Position numbers and translations under genes: made by a program
Shown here: positions 1-7,108 of the stretch, in pieces
Numbering within the stretch: position 1 is the stretch's first letter
How the letters are laid out: each line of letters begins with the position of its first letter
Notes under the pieces: model-generated
Database searches by the model: none
Seen by the model: the letters and a program-made list of their open reading frames with translations, nothing else
What the model was told of the DNA's origin: nothing
Assembly (NCBI GenBank): GCA_045542115.1
Contig: JAZQKK010000011.1
Span: forward strand, 1 to 64,000
From: RGIG995 sp045542115
Lineage (GTDB): Bacteria > Bacillota > Clostridia > Oscillospirales > UBA644
DNA length: 64,000 nt
Reading direction: 5' to 3'

Positions 1-1140
1 CTGCGCTCCCAGCGCAACAGCATCAGCAAACAAATCGGCGCACTGATGGGTCAGGGCAAACGCGAAGAAGCCGAAGAGACCAAAAAACAAGTAGCTGAGA
101 TCGCAAAACAGCTTGCTGATCTGGAAGTAAGAGAAGAAGAACTGGAAAAAGAGATCCGTCAAAGAATGCTGGTTATCCCCCAGATCATTGACGAGAGCGT
201 TCCCATCGGCAAAGACGACAGCGAAAACGTGGAAGTTCAGCGGTACGGAGACCCCGTCGTACCCGACTTTGAAGTTCCCTACCATACGGAAATTATGGAA
301 ATGTTCAAAGGCATCGACCTGGACGCCGCCCGTCGCGTGGCTGGAAACGGATTCTACTATCTGATGGGAGACATCGCCCGGCTCCATTCCGCCGTCATTT
401 CCTACGCCCGGGACTTTATGATCGACCGGGGCTTCACCTATTGCGTGCCTCCCTTTATGATTCGCTCCGACGTGGTGACCGGCGTAATGTCCTTTGCCGA
501 AATGGAAGCGATGATGTATAAAATCGAAGGAGAAGACCTGTATCTGATTGGGACCAGCGAACACTCGATGATTGGCAAATTCATCGACCAAATCCTTCCC
601 GAAGCGTCTCTCCCCCAAACCCTGACCAGTTATTCTCCCTGTTTCCGCAAGGAAAAGGGGGCTCACGGCATCGAAGAACGTGGGGTCTACCGCATCCACC
701 AATTTGAAAAGCAGGAAATGATTGTCATCTGCAAGCCGGAAGATTCCCCGATGTGGTTCGAAAAACTGTGGCAGAACACCGTAGACCTGTTCCGCTCTCT
801 GGAAATCCCCGTCCGCACCTTGGAATGTTGCTCCGGAGATTTGGCGGACCTGAAAGTAAAATCCATCGACGTGGAAGCCTGGTCTCCCCGTCAGCAGAAA
901 TATTTTGAAGTGGGTTCTTGCTCCAACCTGGGCGACGCCCAGGCCCGCCGGTTGAAGATTCGGGTCAACGGGGAAGACGGCAAGAAATATCTGGCCCACA
1001 CCCTGAACAACACCGTGGTGGCGCCTCCCCGGATGCTGATTGCCTTCCTGGAAAACCACCTGCAAGCCGACGGCACGGTGACCATTCCCGAAGTGCTCCG
1101 CCCCTATATGGGCGGCAAAGACAAGTTGGAACGGAAGTAA
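1..1140 (+). CDS. serS: Serine--tRNA ligase (5' end outside window)
   Basis: Charges tRNA-Ser with serine; cytoplasmic class II synthetase. The frame is open from base 1, so the start lies upstream; 379 residues are visible of the roughly 425 usual, and about 45 N-terminal residues are missing. The visible N-terminus is the end of the coiled-coil tRNA-binding arm (charged, about residues 15-45). Class II motif 2 is seen in FRKEKGAHGIEERG and motif 3 in HTLNNTVVAPPRML. The latter differs from the usual bacterial NGSGLAVGR pattern and is closer to the archaeal/eukaryotic style of motif 3 (recalled, not aligned). Followed by an intrinsic terminator. Confidence 0.93.
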   Translation: MRSQRNSISKQIGALMGQGKREEAEETKKQVAEIAKQLADLEVREEELEKEIRQRMLVIPQIIDESVPIGKDDSENVEVQRYGDPVVPDFEVPYHTEIMEMFKGIDLDAARRVAGNGFYYLMGDIARLHSAVISYARDFMIDRGFTYCVPPFMIRSDVVTGVMSFAEMEAMMYKIEGEDLYLIGTSEHSMIGKFIDQILPEASLPQTLTSYSPCFRKEKGAHGIEERGVYRIHQFEKQEMIVICKPEDSPMWFEKLWQNTVDLFRSLEIPVRTLECCSGDLADLKVKSIDVEAWSPRQQKYFEVGSCSNLGDAQARRLKIRVNGEDGKKYLAHTLNNTVVAPPRMLIAFLENHLQADGTVTIPEVLRPYMGGKDKLERK

Positions 1141-1186
1141 GTTTCCCGTCCAACGTCTTAATTTTTTGCCAAAACAAAACCGAAAG

Positions 1187-1222
1187 AAAGGAGTATTTCA
1201 CCCGTTGAGATACTCCTTTTGT
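1187..1222 (+). terminator. Intrinsic terminator after serS
   Basis: A 10-bp stem pairs AAAGGAGTAT (1187-1196) with ATACTCCTTT (1210-1219), ending in a short T-rich tract. It separates serS from cca. Confidence 0.7.
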
Positions 1223-1257
1223 CGTCTTGATTTTTCTGTAAAAGTGATGGTGATTTT

Positions 1258-2589
1258 ATGGAATTTGACTCTCGGGCGATTTCTATACTGAATCGCTTGA
1301 ACACCGGCGGGCACGAGGCATACCTCGTAGGCGGATGCGTTCGGGACTCTTTGCGGAATGTTGCCATCCACGATTACGACGCCGCCACCTCTGCCCTGCC
1401 GGAAGAAATTCTTCGCGTCTTCCCCGACGTGCCAACGGTACAGACGGGAATCCGCCACGGCACCGTCACCGTCCTTTGGGAAGACCTCCCCGTGGAAGTG
1501 ACCACCTTTCGGGTGGACGGAGATTATTCCGACGGAAGACATCCGGACCGTGTGAACTTCACCCGAAGCCTACGAGAAGACCTGGCCCGCCGGGACTTTA
1601 CCGTCAACGCCCTGGCCTGGTCGGAATCCACCGGCGTTATCGACCTGTTTGGGGGAATCGACGACCTTCGCCAAGGAATTTTGCGGTGCGTAGGCGAACC
1701 CCGGCGGCGATTCACCGAAGACGGACTTCGGATTCTGCGGGGTCTCCGCTTTGCCTCGGTTTTGGAATTTTCCTTGGAAGAAACCACAAAATCTGCCCTT
1801 CGGGAAGAAAAAGAACGGCTGAATCTCGTTTCCGCGGAACGGATTCGGGAAGAATGGGTCAAATTGCTGTGCGGCAAGGGAGTCTTCGACGTTTTATCGT
1901 CGTTTTCCGACGTTATTGGGGTGTTTTTACCGGAATTGCTGCCCACGATAGGCTTTGACCAAAAAAATTTTCATCACGTCCACCCTCTCTATCAACATTT
2001 GCTGCACGCCGTTCAAGCGGTTCCCCCGCTCCCCCGGCTTCGGGTGGCGGCGCTGCTGCACGATATCGGAAAACCCCAGACCGCCTCGGTAGATGCCCAC
2101 GGGACAGGTCATTTTTACGGGCACGCCGCCCGGTCTGCCCAGATGGCGGAAGAAATTTTGGAACGCCTGCGCTTTTCCAACAATGAAACTGCCGAAATCG
2201 TGACGTTGATTCGGCATCACGACGGTCCCATCGACCCCACGCCGGTGGCGGTTCGACGCAAATTAAACAAATTGGGAGAACAAGGCTTTTTTGACTTATT
2301 GGCCTTGATGCGCGCCGACAATTTGGCTCTATCCCCGGAATTTCACCATCGCCAAGACCACTACGACACCTTGGAATCCATCGCCCGGGAAATTTTAACG
2401 GAACGCCCCTGTTTTTCCCTGTCCCATCTGGCAGTAAAAGGGGACGACCTGACCGCTTTGGGGCTTCGGGGACGGGACGTGGGGGACGCGTTACAATTTT
2501 TATTAAACGCCGCAATGGAAGACCACGTCGAAAACACCAAAGAAGCCTTATTAAATTATTGGAAGGAACAGAAAGGAGACTTGAAATGA
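1258..2589 (+). CDS. cca: CCA tRNA nucleotidyltransferase
   Basis: Adds or repairs the 3' CCA of tRNAs without a template. 443 residues. The class II nucleotidyltransferase head is visible as GGCVRDSL (about residues 25-32) and HDYDAAT with the metal-binding Asp pair, followed by the RNA-binding motif ED-LRILRGLRFA. A C-terminal HD domain (LLHDIGKP, about 265; HHDG further on) adds the phosphohydrolase module seen in many bacterial CCA enzymes. Its stop overlaps the start of the next gene by ATGA, so the two are probably translationally coupled. Confidence 0.92.
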   Translation: MEFDSRAISILNRLNTGGHEAYLVGGCVRDSLRNVAIHDYDAATSALPEEILRVFPDVPTVQTGIRHGTVTVLWEDLPVEVTTFRVDGDYSDGRHPDRVNFTRSLREDLARRDFTVNALAWSESTGVIDLFGGIDDLRQGILRCVGEPRRRFTEDGLRILRGLRFASVLEFSLEETTKSALREEKERLNLVSAERIREEWVKLLCGKGVFDVLSSFSDVIGVFLPELLPTIGFDQKNFHHVHPLYQHLLHAVQAVPPLPRLRVAALLHDIGKPQTASVDAHGTGHFYGHAARSAQMAEEILERLRFSNNETAEIVTLIRHHDGPIDPTPVAVRRKLNKLGEQGFFDLLALMRADNLALSPEFHHRQDHYDTLESIAREILTERPCFSLSHLAVKGDDLTALGLRGRDVGDALQFLLNAAMEDHVENTKEALLNYWKEQKGDLK

Positions 2590-3173
2590 ATCTGATTATC
2601 CTTGCCGGAATGCCGGCCACGGGGAAAACCACCCTTTCCAAGAAATTGGCGGACGCCTTTGGGATGCCCATATTGGAAAAAGATGAAATCAAAGAAGAAA
2701 TGTACAAAATCCAGGGATACCAAAATCTGGAAGACCGGGCGGTGGCAGACGTTGTGGCAAACGCTATTTTGCTCAAATGCGCCCAAAACATTTTAAACAG
2801 CGGCACGTCCCTTTTGTTGGTCAACAATTTCGACCCCACGATGACCGAACAAGTGCAAAATCTGCTGGACTCCACCGGTTGCCGTTGCGTGATGGTCTTT
2901 TTGGATGGCGACCCGGACATTCTCCATCAGCGCTACGTCCAACGGGACGCCATCCACAGCCGCCACAGCGTCCACGAATTGTGGGATAAATATCCCCCGG
3001 AACCGGGCGACGTGCCCAAAACGATGAGCCGGGAACTGTTCCGGGAAGTGTTTGAAGAGATGGGAATGGCGGACTTCAAAATCAACGCCCCCCGAATCGA
3101 CATTGACGCAACCCACCCCGAAACCGTCGACGTGGACCGCTTAATCGGAGAAATCCGGCAACTTTTGGGATAA
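2586..3173 (+). CDS. Small P-loop ATPase/kinase-like protein
   Basis: 195 residues. The Walker A motif GMPATGKTT sits at the very N-terminus, as in AAA_33/zeta-toxin/nucleotide-kinase-like proteins, with a central FLDGDP and QRYVQRD stretch that resembles the lid and Arg finger of small kinases. The substrate cannot be told from the sequence. The start at 2586 is preferred because AAAGGAG lies 6 bases upstream and the ATG overlaps the cca stop; an upstream ATG at 2559 has no ribosome binding site. The cca coupling may mean a role in nucleotide or RNA metabolism, but this is inference. Confidence 0.75.
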   Translation: MNLIILAGMPATGKTTLSKKLADAFGMPILEKDEIKEEMYKIQGYQNLEDRAVADVVANAILLKCAQNILNSGTSLLLVNNFDPTMTEQVQNLLDSTGCRCVMVFLDGDPDILHQRYVQRDAIHSRHSVHELWDKYPPEPGDVPKTMSRELFREVFEEMGMADFKINAPRIDIDATHPETVDVDRLIGEIRQLLG

Positions 3174-3179
3174 AAACCC

Positions 3180-3208
3180 TTGACAAATTCCGACAAAAGG
3201 TGTATAAT
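3180..3208 (+). promoter_or_regulatory. Promoter of the SulP gene
   Basis: TTGACA (3180-3185) and TATAAT (3203-3208) are separated by 17 bp. A strong UUCG-capped hairpin (3221-3246, outer arms CAGGTGCA and TGCACCTG) follows in the 5' leader. It has no T-run directly behind it, so it is probably not a simple terminator. Confidence 0.8.
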
Positions 3209-3272
3209 ATATCCGTTTTCAGGTGCAGGCTTCGGCTTGCACCTGTGATTCTGTCTTTTTGGGAGAAGTATT

Positions 3273-4544
3273 GTGAAAAAGGATTTTTATTTAAAACCGA
3301 AACTCATTGACGCAATGAAAGGATACACCGGGGGTCAATTGGTAAAAGACCTGGTGGCCGGCCTTATCGTTGCCATTATCGCTCTGCCTCTGTCCATCGC
3401 TTTGGCCTTGGCGTCGGGGGTAGAACCGGCCTGCGGCATCTACACCGCCATCGCCGCCGGCATCGTGGTTTCTCTGCTGGGGGGAAGCCGGGTCCAGATT
3501 GCCGGACCCACCGCCGCCTTTGCCACCATCGTTGCGGGCGTGGTCGCCGCCCAAGGAATGGACGGTCTGTTTTTGGCCACCGTTATGGCGGGGCTTCTCC
3601 TGATTCTGATGGGCGTCTGCAAATTGGGAGGTCTTATCCGTTACATCCCCGAACCCATCACCGTGGGATTCACCGGGGGGATTGCCGTAACTATTTTGCT
3701 GGGACAAGTGAAAGATTTCTTCGGGCTTACCTACGCCGAAGGGGTCAAACCCATTGAAACCATCGAAAAAATCGAAGCAAACCTTCATTCCCTTTCCACC
3801 TTCTCCTGGCAAGCGTTGGTGGTAGGCGCGGTTTGCCTTGCTATCTTGATTATATATCCCAAATTGGAAAAACGGGTACCCCCGTCGCTGATTGCCGTCA
3901 TCGTGGGGGCACTGATGGTGGCCTTCTTGCCCGGATTCCAGGAAGGGGTCTACACCATCGGAGACCTGTACACCATCCCCGCAGGCCTTCCCAAAGTGGA
4001 CTTTGCCGGAATGGATTTGAGTTGGAGCAAAGTGGTTGCGGTGATTCCCAACGCCATCACCATCGCCCTTTTGGCCGGGGTGGAATCCCTGTTGTCCTGC
4101 GTGGTGGCCGACGGAATGGTCAACGACAAACACAACCCCAACGCCGAATTGGTAGCCCAAGGATTCGGAAACATCGCCTCGGTCTTCTTCGGGGGCATCC
4201 CCGCCACGGGGGCCATCGCCCGGACCGCCGCCAACGTGAAAAACGGCGGCCGCACCCCCATCGCCGGAGCGGTTCACGGCATCGTTTTGTTGTTGGTCCT
4301 GTTGTTGCTGATGCCCTACGCCGCCCTCATCCCGATGCCCGCCATAGCGGCCATCCTGTTCATCGTGGCCTACAATATGAGCGAATGGCGGCACTTCATC
4401 GGAATCTGCAAGAAAAAGGACTGGAAAGATATCGTCATTCTCGTTTTGACCTTCGCCCTGACCATCATCTTCGACCTGGTGGTAGCCATCATCGCCGGCC
4501 TTGTGGTGGCGCTGGTCTTCGGCAAGATTAAAAAGAAAGATTAA
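3273..4544 (+). CDS. SulP-family anion transporter lacking a STAS domain
   Basis: 423 residues, almost entirely hydrophobic, with 10-12 membrane segments. The SulP signature region is clear: ALPLSIALALASG (about 35-48), GIYTAI, and LLGGSRVQIAGPTAAF (about 67-82). Family members carry sulfate, bicarbonate or other anions, with protons or sodium. Typical members have a cytosolic STAS domain of about 100 residues at the C-terminus; here the protein stops at GKIKKKD just after the last membrane helix. Start is GTG at 3273 behind GGGAGAAG. It has its own promoter and terminator, so it is monocistronic. Substrate not predictable. Confidence 0.88.
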   Translation: MKKDFYLKPKLIDAMKGYTGGQLVKDLVAGLIVAIIALPLSIALALASGVEPACGIYTAIAAGIVVSLLGGSRVQIAGPTAAFATIVAGVVAAQGMDGLFLATVMAGLLLILMGVCKLGGLIRYIPEPITVGFTGGIAVTILLGQVKDFFGLTYAEGVKPIETIEKIEANLHSLSTFSWQALVVGAVCLAILIIYPKLEKRVPPSLIAVIVGALMVAFLPGFQEGVYTIGDLYTIPAGLPKVDFAGMDLSWSKVVAVIPNAITIALLAGVESLLSCVVADGMVNDKHNPNAELVAQGFGNIASVFFGGIPATGAIARTAANVKNGGRTPIAGAVHGIVLLLVLLLLMPYAALIPMPAIAAILFIVAYNMSEWRHFIGICKKKDWKDIVILVLTFALTIIFDLVVAIIAGLVVALVFGKIKKKD

Positions 4545-4569
4545 AAAAACGAAAAAACGGAAACCGGCG

Positions 4570-4648
4570 TTCTTTTTCTTTTCGCGAAAAGAAAAAGAAA
4601 CCAAAAAAAAAGCGAAATCCGGCGAAAATACTTCCGCCGGATTTTTTT
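4570..4648 (+). repeat. Palindromic repeat copy A plus terminator hairpin
   Basis: A perfect 30-bp palindrome (4570-4599, centre TTCGCGAA, arms of AAAGAAAAAG type) is followed by ACCAAAAAAAAAGCGAAA. A 9-bp stem comes next (AATCCGGCG 4616-4624 with CGCCGGATT 4635-4643) with a run of seven T. The same three-part architecture recurs at several other intergenic sites in this window. Here the last hairpin probably terminates the SulP transcript. Confidence 0.75.
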
Positions 4649-4693
4649 CGTCCCTCTTCCGAAACACGGTTTCATCTTTTTCTTCAAAAGGGG

Positions 4694-4722
4694 TTTACAA
4701 ACCGCAGAAAATGTGGTATAAT
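4694..4722 (+). promoter_or_regulatory. Strong extended -10 promoter of the structured leader RNA
   Basis: TTTACA (4694-4699), 17-bp spacer, TATAAT (4717-4722) preceded by TGTGG. The expected start site is about 4729, exactly where the structured RNA begins. Confidence 0.8.
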
Positions 4723-4728
4723 AAAAAT

Positions 4729-4886
4729 GCGACACAAGTGAATATAGGACAATCCGGGAATGCATTTTATTTTTGGCAAAAATGCATACTCCGTTTTTTG
4801 CATCCTTAGGATTGTCGAAAAACTTGTGTCGCAACAGTGGAGCTATGCATTTTTCGAGTGCGTGGCTTCGGTCACGCACTTTTTTA
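4729..4886 (+). ncRNA. Structured leader or small RNA with terminator upstream of an HTH gene
   Basis: A closing stem pairs GCGACACAAGT (4729-4739) with ACTTGTGTCGC (4822-4832). A second stem pairs GACAATCC (4748-4755) with GGATTGTC (4809-4816), with an asymmetric internal loop between them. Inside, ATGCATTTT (4760-4768) can pair with AAAATGCAT (4779-4787). The same 3' strand AAAAATGCATA (4778-4788) can instead pair perfectly over 11 bp with TATGCATTTTT (4844-4854). A UUCG-capped terminator (AGTGCGTG 4857-4864, CACGCACT 4873-4880, six T) ends just before the ribosome binding site of the next gene. The long rod with a bulge resembles 6S RNA in outline, but no 6S sequence signature is recognised. 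It could be an independent small RNA or an attenuating leader. Confidence 0.65.
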
Positions 4887-4904
4887 TAGGAAAGGAAACG
4901 AACT

Positions 4905-5198
4905 ATGAACGAAGCCTGGGCAGAAATCGGGGCAAGAGTCGGGGAAATACGAATAAAAAAGAGGTTTACCTTCGCCGATATGGGGGATTTTTTGAATCTG
5001 TCCGCCTTGAAATATCAAAAGATGGAAGAGGGGAAAACGTGTTTTTCCTTAGAACATATTATGACGATGTGCCGTCTGTTCCGCGTCTCTCACGATTGGT
5101 TGCTCACGGGACAACCCGGGGGATTAGAATGGTCAAAAGCATTGGAAAAACTCTGCACCGACCCCACTTTTGTCCAAAAATCAGCAAGTAAAGAGTAA
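4905..5198 (+). CDS. XRE-type helix-turn-helix protein
   Basis: 97 residues. The N-terminal 65 form a Cro/CI-type HTH (IGARVGEIRIKK, then FADMGDFLNLSALKYQKMEEG and FSLEHIMTMCRLFRVSHDWLLTG, the usual ending of XRE domains in Clostridia). The remaining 30 residues have no visible effector domain, so it is probably a small DNA-binding regulator. The ribosome binding site AGGAAAGG lies directly behind the terminator of the structured RNA, so expression would depend on readthrough. A bidirectional terminator follows. Confidence 0.8.
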   Translation: MNEAWAEIGARVGEIRIKKRFTFADMGDFLNLSALKYQKMEEGKTCFSLEHIMTMCRLFRVSHDWLLTGQPGGLEWSKALEKLCTDPTFVQKSASKE

Positions 5199-5201
5199 AA
5201 A

Positions 5202-5236
5202 AACTCCGACAGAACTGTTCTCTGTCGGAGTTTTTT
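5202..5236. terminator. Bidirectional terminator
   Basis: A 12-bp stem (AACTCCGACAGA 5202-5213 with TCTGTCGGAGTT 5221-5232) has an A-run before and a T-run after. It serves the HTH gene on the plus strand and the lipoprotein gene on the minus strand. Confidence 0.88.
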
Positions 5237-5242
5237 CTTTCG

Positions 5243-5755
5243 TCAATTTGCTTTTTCGATGGTAACAAAGCAACCGCCGTCGCCGCACTTAAATTCCATC
5301 GTGTTCCCGGCAGGGTCGGTGACAAGCCACCGATATCCCGTTCCCGTCTCTTCCACGGTAAATCCGTAGGAAGGCAGGGTGTCCAGATAATCCAACAACG
5401 TTTGCTTATCTTTGCCGTCCGGCTCCCCGGAATCCGGCGGATTGGTAGCGGCGCTGGTATTCAAACCAATCACCTGCATTTTATAGGTGGTGGCGTCTTT
5501 TTGTTCGGACGTCCACCCGGTAAAGGGAAGTTGGGGAAGCAACGCTTCAAACTCATTCTTCGCCCAAGCGGTGTCAAATGCGGAATCTTGCGTTTCATCG
5601 CTCTCCCCGGACCCCGCGGAAGATGGGCCGTCCATCTCCTGGGAAACGTCCGAACCGTCCGAAGGCAATCCGCCCACAGGTTCCTCATTTTTTCCGCAAC
5701 AAGCCAAGGACAACGTCATTGCCAAAACAAGCAACAATACAAAAATACGTTTCAT
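5243..5755 (-). CDS. Putative lipoprotein of unknown function
   Basis: 170 residues. A lipoprotein signal is clear: MKRIF, a hydrophobic stretch and the lipobox LSLAC. An acidic Ser/Gly-rich linker follows (about 25-55), then a compact domain (about 60-170) with KMQVIGLNTS and YRWLVTDPAGNTMEFKCG. Start is ATG at 5755 with AAGGAG 8 bases upstream; an in-frame GTG at 5764 would overlap that site. No function is recognised. It lies just downstream of prfB on the same strand. Confidence 0.75.
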   Translation of the reverse strand: MKRIFVLLLVLAMTLSLACCGKNEEPVGGLPSDGSDVSQEMDGPSSAGSGESDETQDSAFDTAWAKNEFEALLPQLPFTGWTSEQKDATTYKMQVIGLNTSAATNPPDSGEPDGKDKQTLLDYLDTLPSYGFTVEETGTGYRWLVTDPAGNTMEFKCGDGGCFVTIEKAN

Positions 5756-5770
5756 CGACCCCACTCCTTT

Positions 5771-6886
5771 TTACGCCTCGCCGCCGGCTTTCAGGTGTTT
5801 GAGGTAGGCGTTGATAAAGCCTTCCAGGTCCCCGTCCATTACGGCGTTCACGTTGCCCATTTCATAGTTGGTCCGGTGGTCTTTGACCAGCGTATAGGGC
5901 ATAAACACGTAGGAGCGAATCTGAGAACCCCAGCCGTTGTCCATCTGCACGCCCTTGATGTCTTCAATCTTTTCCAGGTGTTCCCGTTCTTTGATTTCCA
6001 ACAGTTTGGACTTCAACATCTTCATCGCCATTTCCTTATTCTGCTTCTGAGACCGTTCGGTCTGGCAGCCGGTGACGATACCGGTGGGGATGTGCTTGAT
6101 GCGCACGGCGGAGTCGGTCTTGTTAACGTGCTGACCGCCGGCACCCGAAGCGCGGTGACATTCGATTTCCAAATCCTCTTCCCGAATCTCAATGGATTTA
6201 TCATCGTCGATTTCGGGCATTACTTCCACGGAAGCAAAGGACGTCTGACGGCGACCGGAAGCGTCGAAGGGAGAGACACGAACCAGACGGTGCACCCCGG
6301 ATTCCGACTTCATATAGCCGTAGGCGTTGGGGCCTTCCAGCATCAGCACCGCGGATTTGATTCCCGCTTCGTCCCCGTCCAACATATCCAGGCATTTCAC
6401 CTTAAAACCATTCTGTTCCCCGTACCGGGAATACATCCGGAACAGCATCAAGGCCCAATCCTGCGCCTCGGTCCCGCCGGCGCCGGCGTGGAAGGTAAGA
6501 ATGGCGTTGGACTTGTCGTATTCCCCGTCCAACAAAGTGTCCATCGTCAGCCGTTCGATGGTCTTTTCCAAATTTTCGGTCATCGTGACGATTTCGTTTT
6601 CCGTCTCCTCGTCACATTCTTCCATCGCCAACTCCACCAACGTGGACGCGTCCTCGTGGAGAGAGACCACGGAAGAATAATTGTCCAGAATATCTTTTTG
6701 GCGTTTTTGTTCCACCAAAATCTTCTGGGATTTTTCCATATCGTTCCAGAAATCGGGGTCGGCAGTGACGGTTTCGTATTCCGCCAACTTCTCTTTGACC
6801 GCCGCAATCCGCATCGCATTGGCCAATTCTCCGATACGCTCCTCGATTTCCATCAACTTGACTCGATAGTTGTCTAAAATAATCAT
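5771..6886 (-). CDS. prfB: Peptide chain release factor 2, without programmed frameshift
   Basis: Recognises UGA and UAA stop codons and triggers peptide release. 371 residues. The stop-codon-reading tripeptide SPF (VSPFDASG) and the catalytic GGQ loop (GAGGQHVNK) are both intact. In most bacteria the first 25 codons contain an in-frame UGA read by +1 frameshifting. Here the corresponding region (IGELANAMRIAAVKEKLAEYE) reads straight through with no stop, so the autoregulatory frameshift is absent. Start ATG at 6886 is preceded by GGAAAGG. Confidence 0.95.
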   Translation of the reverse strand: MIILDNYRVKLMEIEERIGELANAMRIAAVKEKLAEYETVTADPDFWNDMEKSQKILVEQKRQKDILDNYSSVVSLHEDASTLVELAMEECDEETENEIVTMTENLEKTIERLTMDTLLDGEYDKSNAILTFHAGAGGTEAQDWALMLFRMYSRYGEQNGFKVKCLDMLDGDEAGIKSAVLMLEGPNAYGYMKSESGVHRLVRVSPFDASGRRQTSFASVEVMPEIDDDKSIEIREEDLEIECHRASGAGGQHVNKTDSAVRIKHIPTGIVTGCQTERSQKQNKEMAMKMLKSKLLEIKEREHLEKIEDIKGVQMDNGWGSQIRSYVFMPYTLVKDHRTNYEMGNVNAVMDGDLEGFINAYLKHLKAGGEA

Positions 6887-6924
6887 AAGAATTCCTTTCC
6901 AAGGAATGATTTTACGTGGATGAG

Positions 6925-7005
6925 TTCTCTTCTTTCTTTTTTCACGAGAAAAAAGAAAAAAAAAAAAAAAAAAGCGACTTCACGGCGAAATCCTTCGCCG
7001 TGAAG
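6925..7005 (+). repeat. Palindromic repeat copy B (degenerate)
   Basis: An imperfect palindrome (TTCTTTCTTTTTTCACGAG region) runs into a long A-tract of about 18 bases, then AAAGCGA, then an 11-bp hairpin (CTTCACGGCGA 6978-6988 with TCGCCGTGAAG 6995-7005). The order matches copies A and J. It lies between prfB and glyS; no T-run follows on the plus strand. Confidence 0.6.
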
Positions 7006-7034
7006 AAGAGGAGGGTATTATCCTTCTTCCACTG

Positions 7035-7096
7035 GCGTTTGCTTTTCTTTTTTTTGGTTCTTTTCTTTCTTTTCCTGTGAAAAGAAAGAAAAGAAC
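7035..7096 (-). repeat. Palindromic repeat copy C (reverse orientation)
   Basis: Bases 7057-7096 form a 40-bp palindrome with 18-bp arms (GTTCTTTTCTTTCTTTTC type) around a 4-5 base centre. On the minus strand it is followed by CAAAAAAAAGAAAAGC, the same tail as other copies. It lies directly downstream of glyS. Confidence 0.7.
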
Positions 7097-7108
7097 ACCG
7101 AATCTTAC

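Noticed and set aside
4729..4886. Confident call of 6S RNA
   Set aside because: The rod with a bulge fits in outline, but the conserved bubble sequence was not recognised and the terminator-RBS contact fits a leader equally well.
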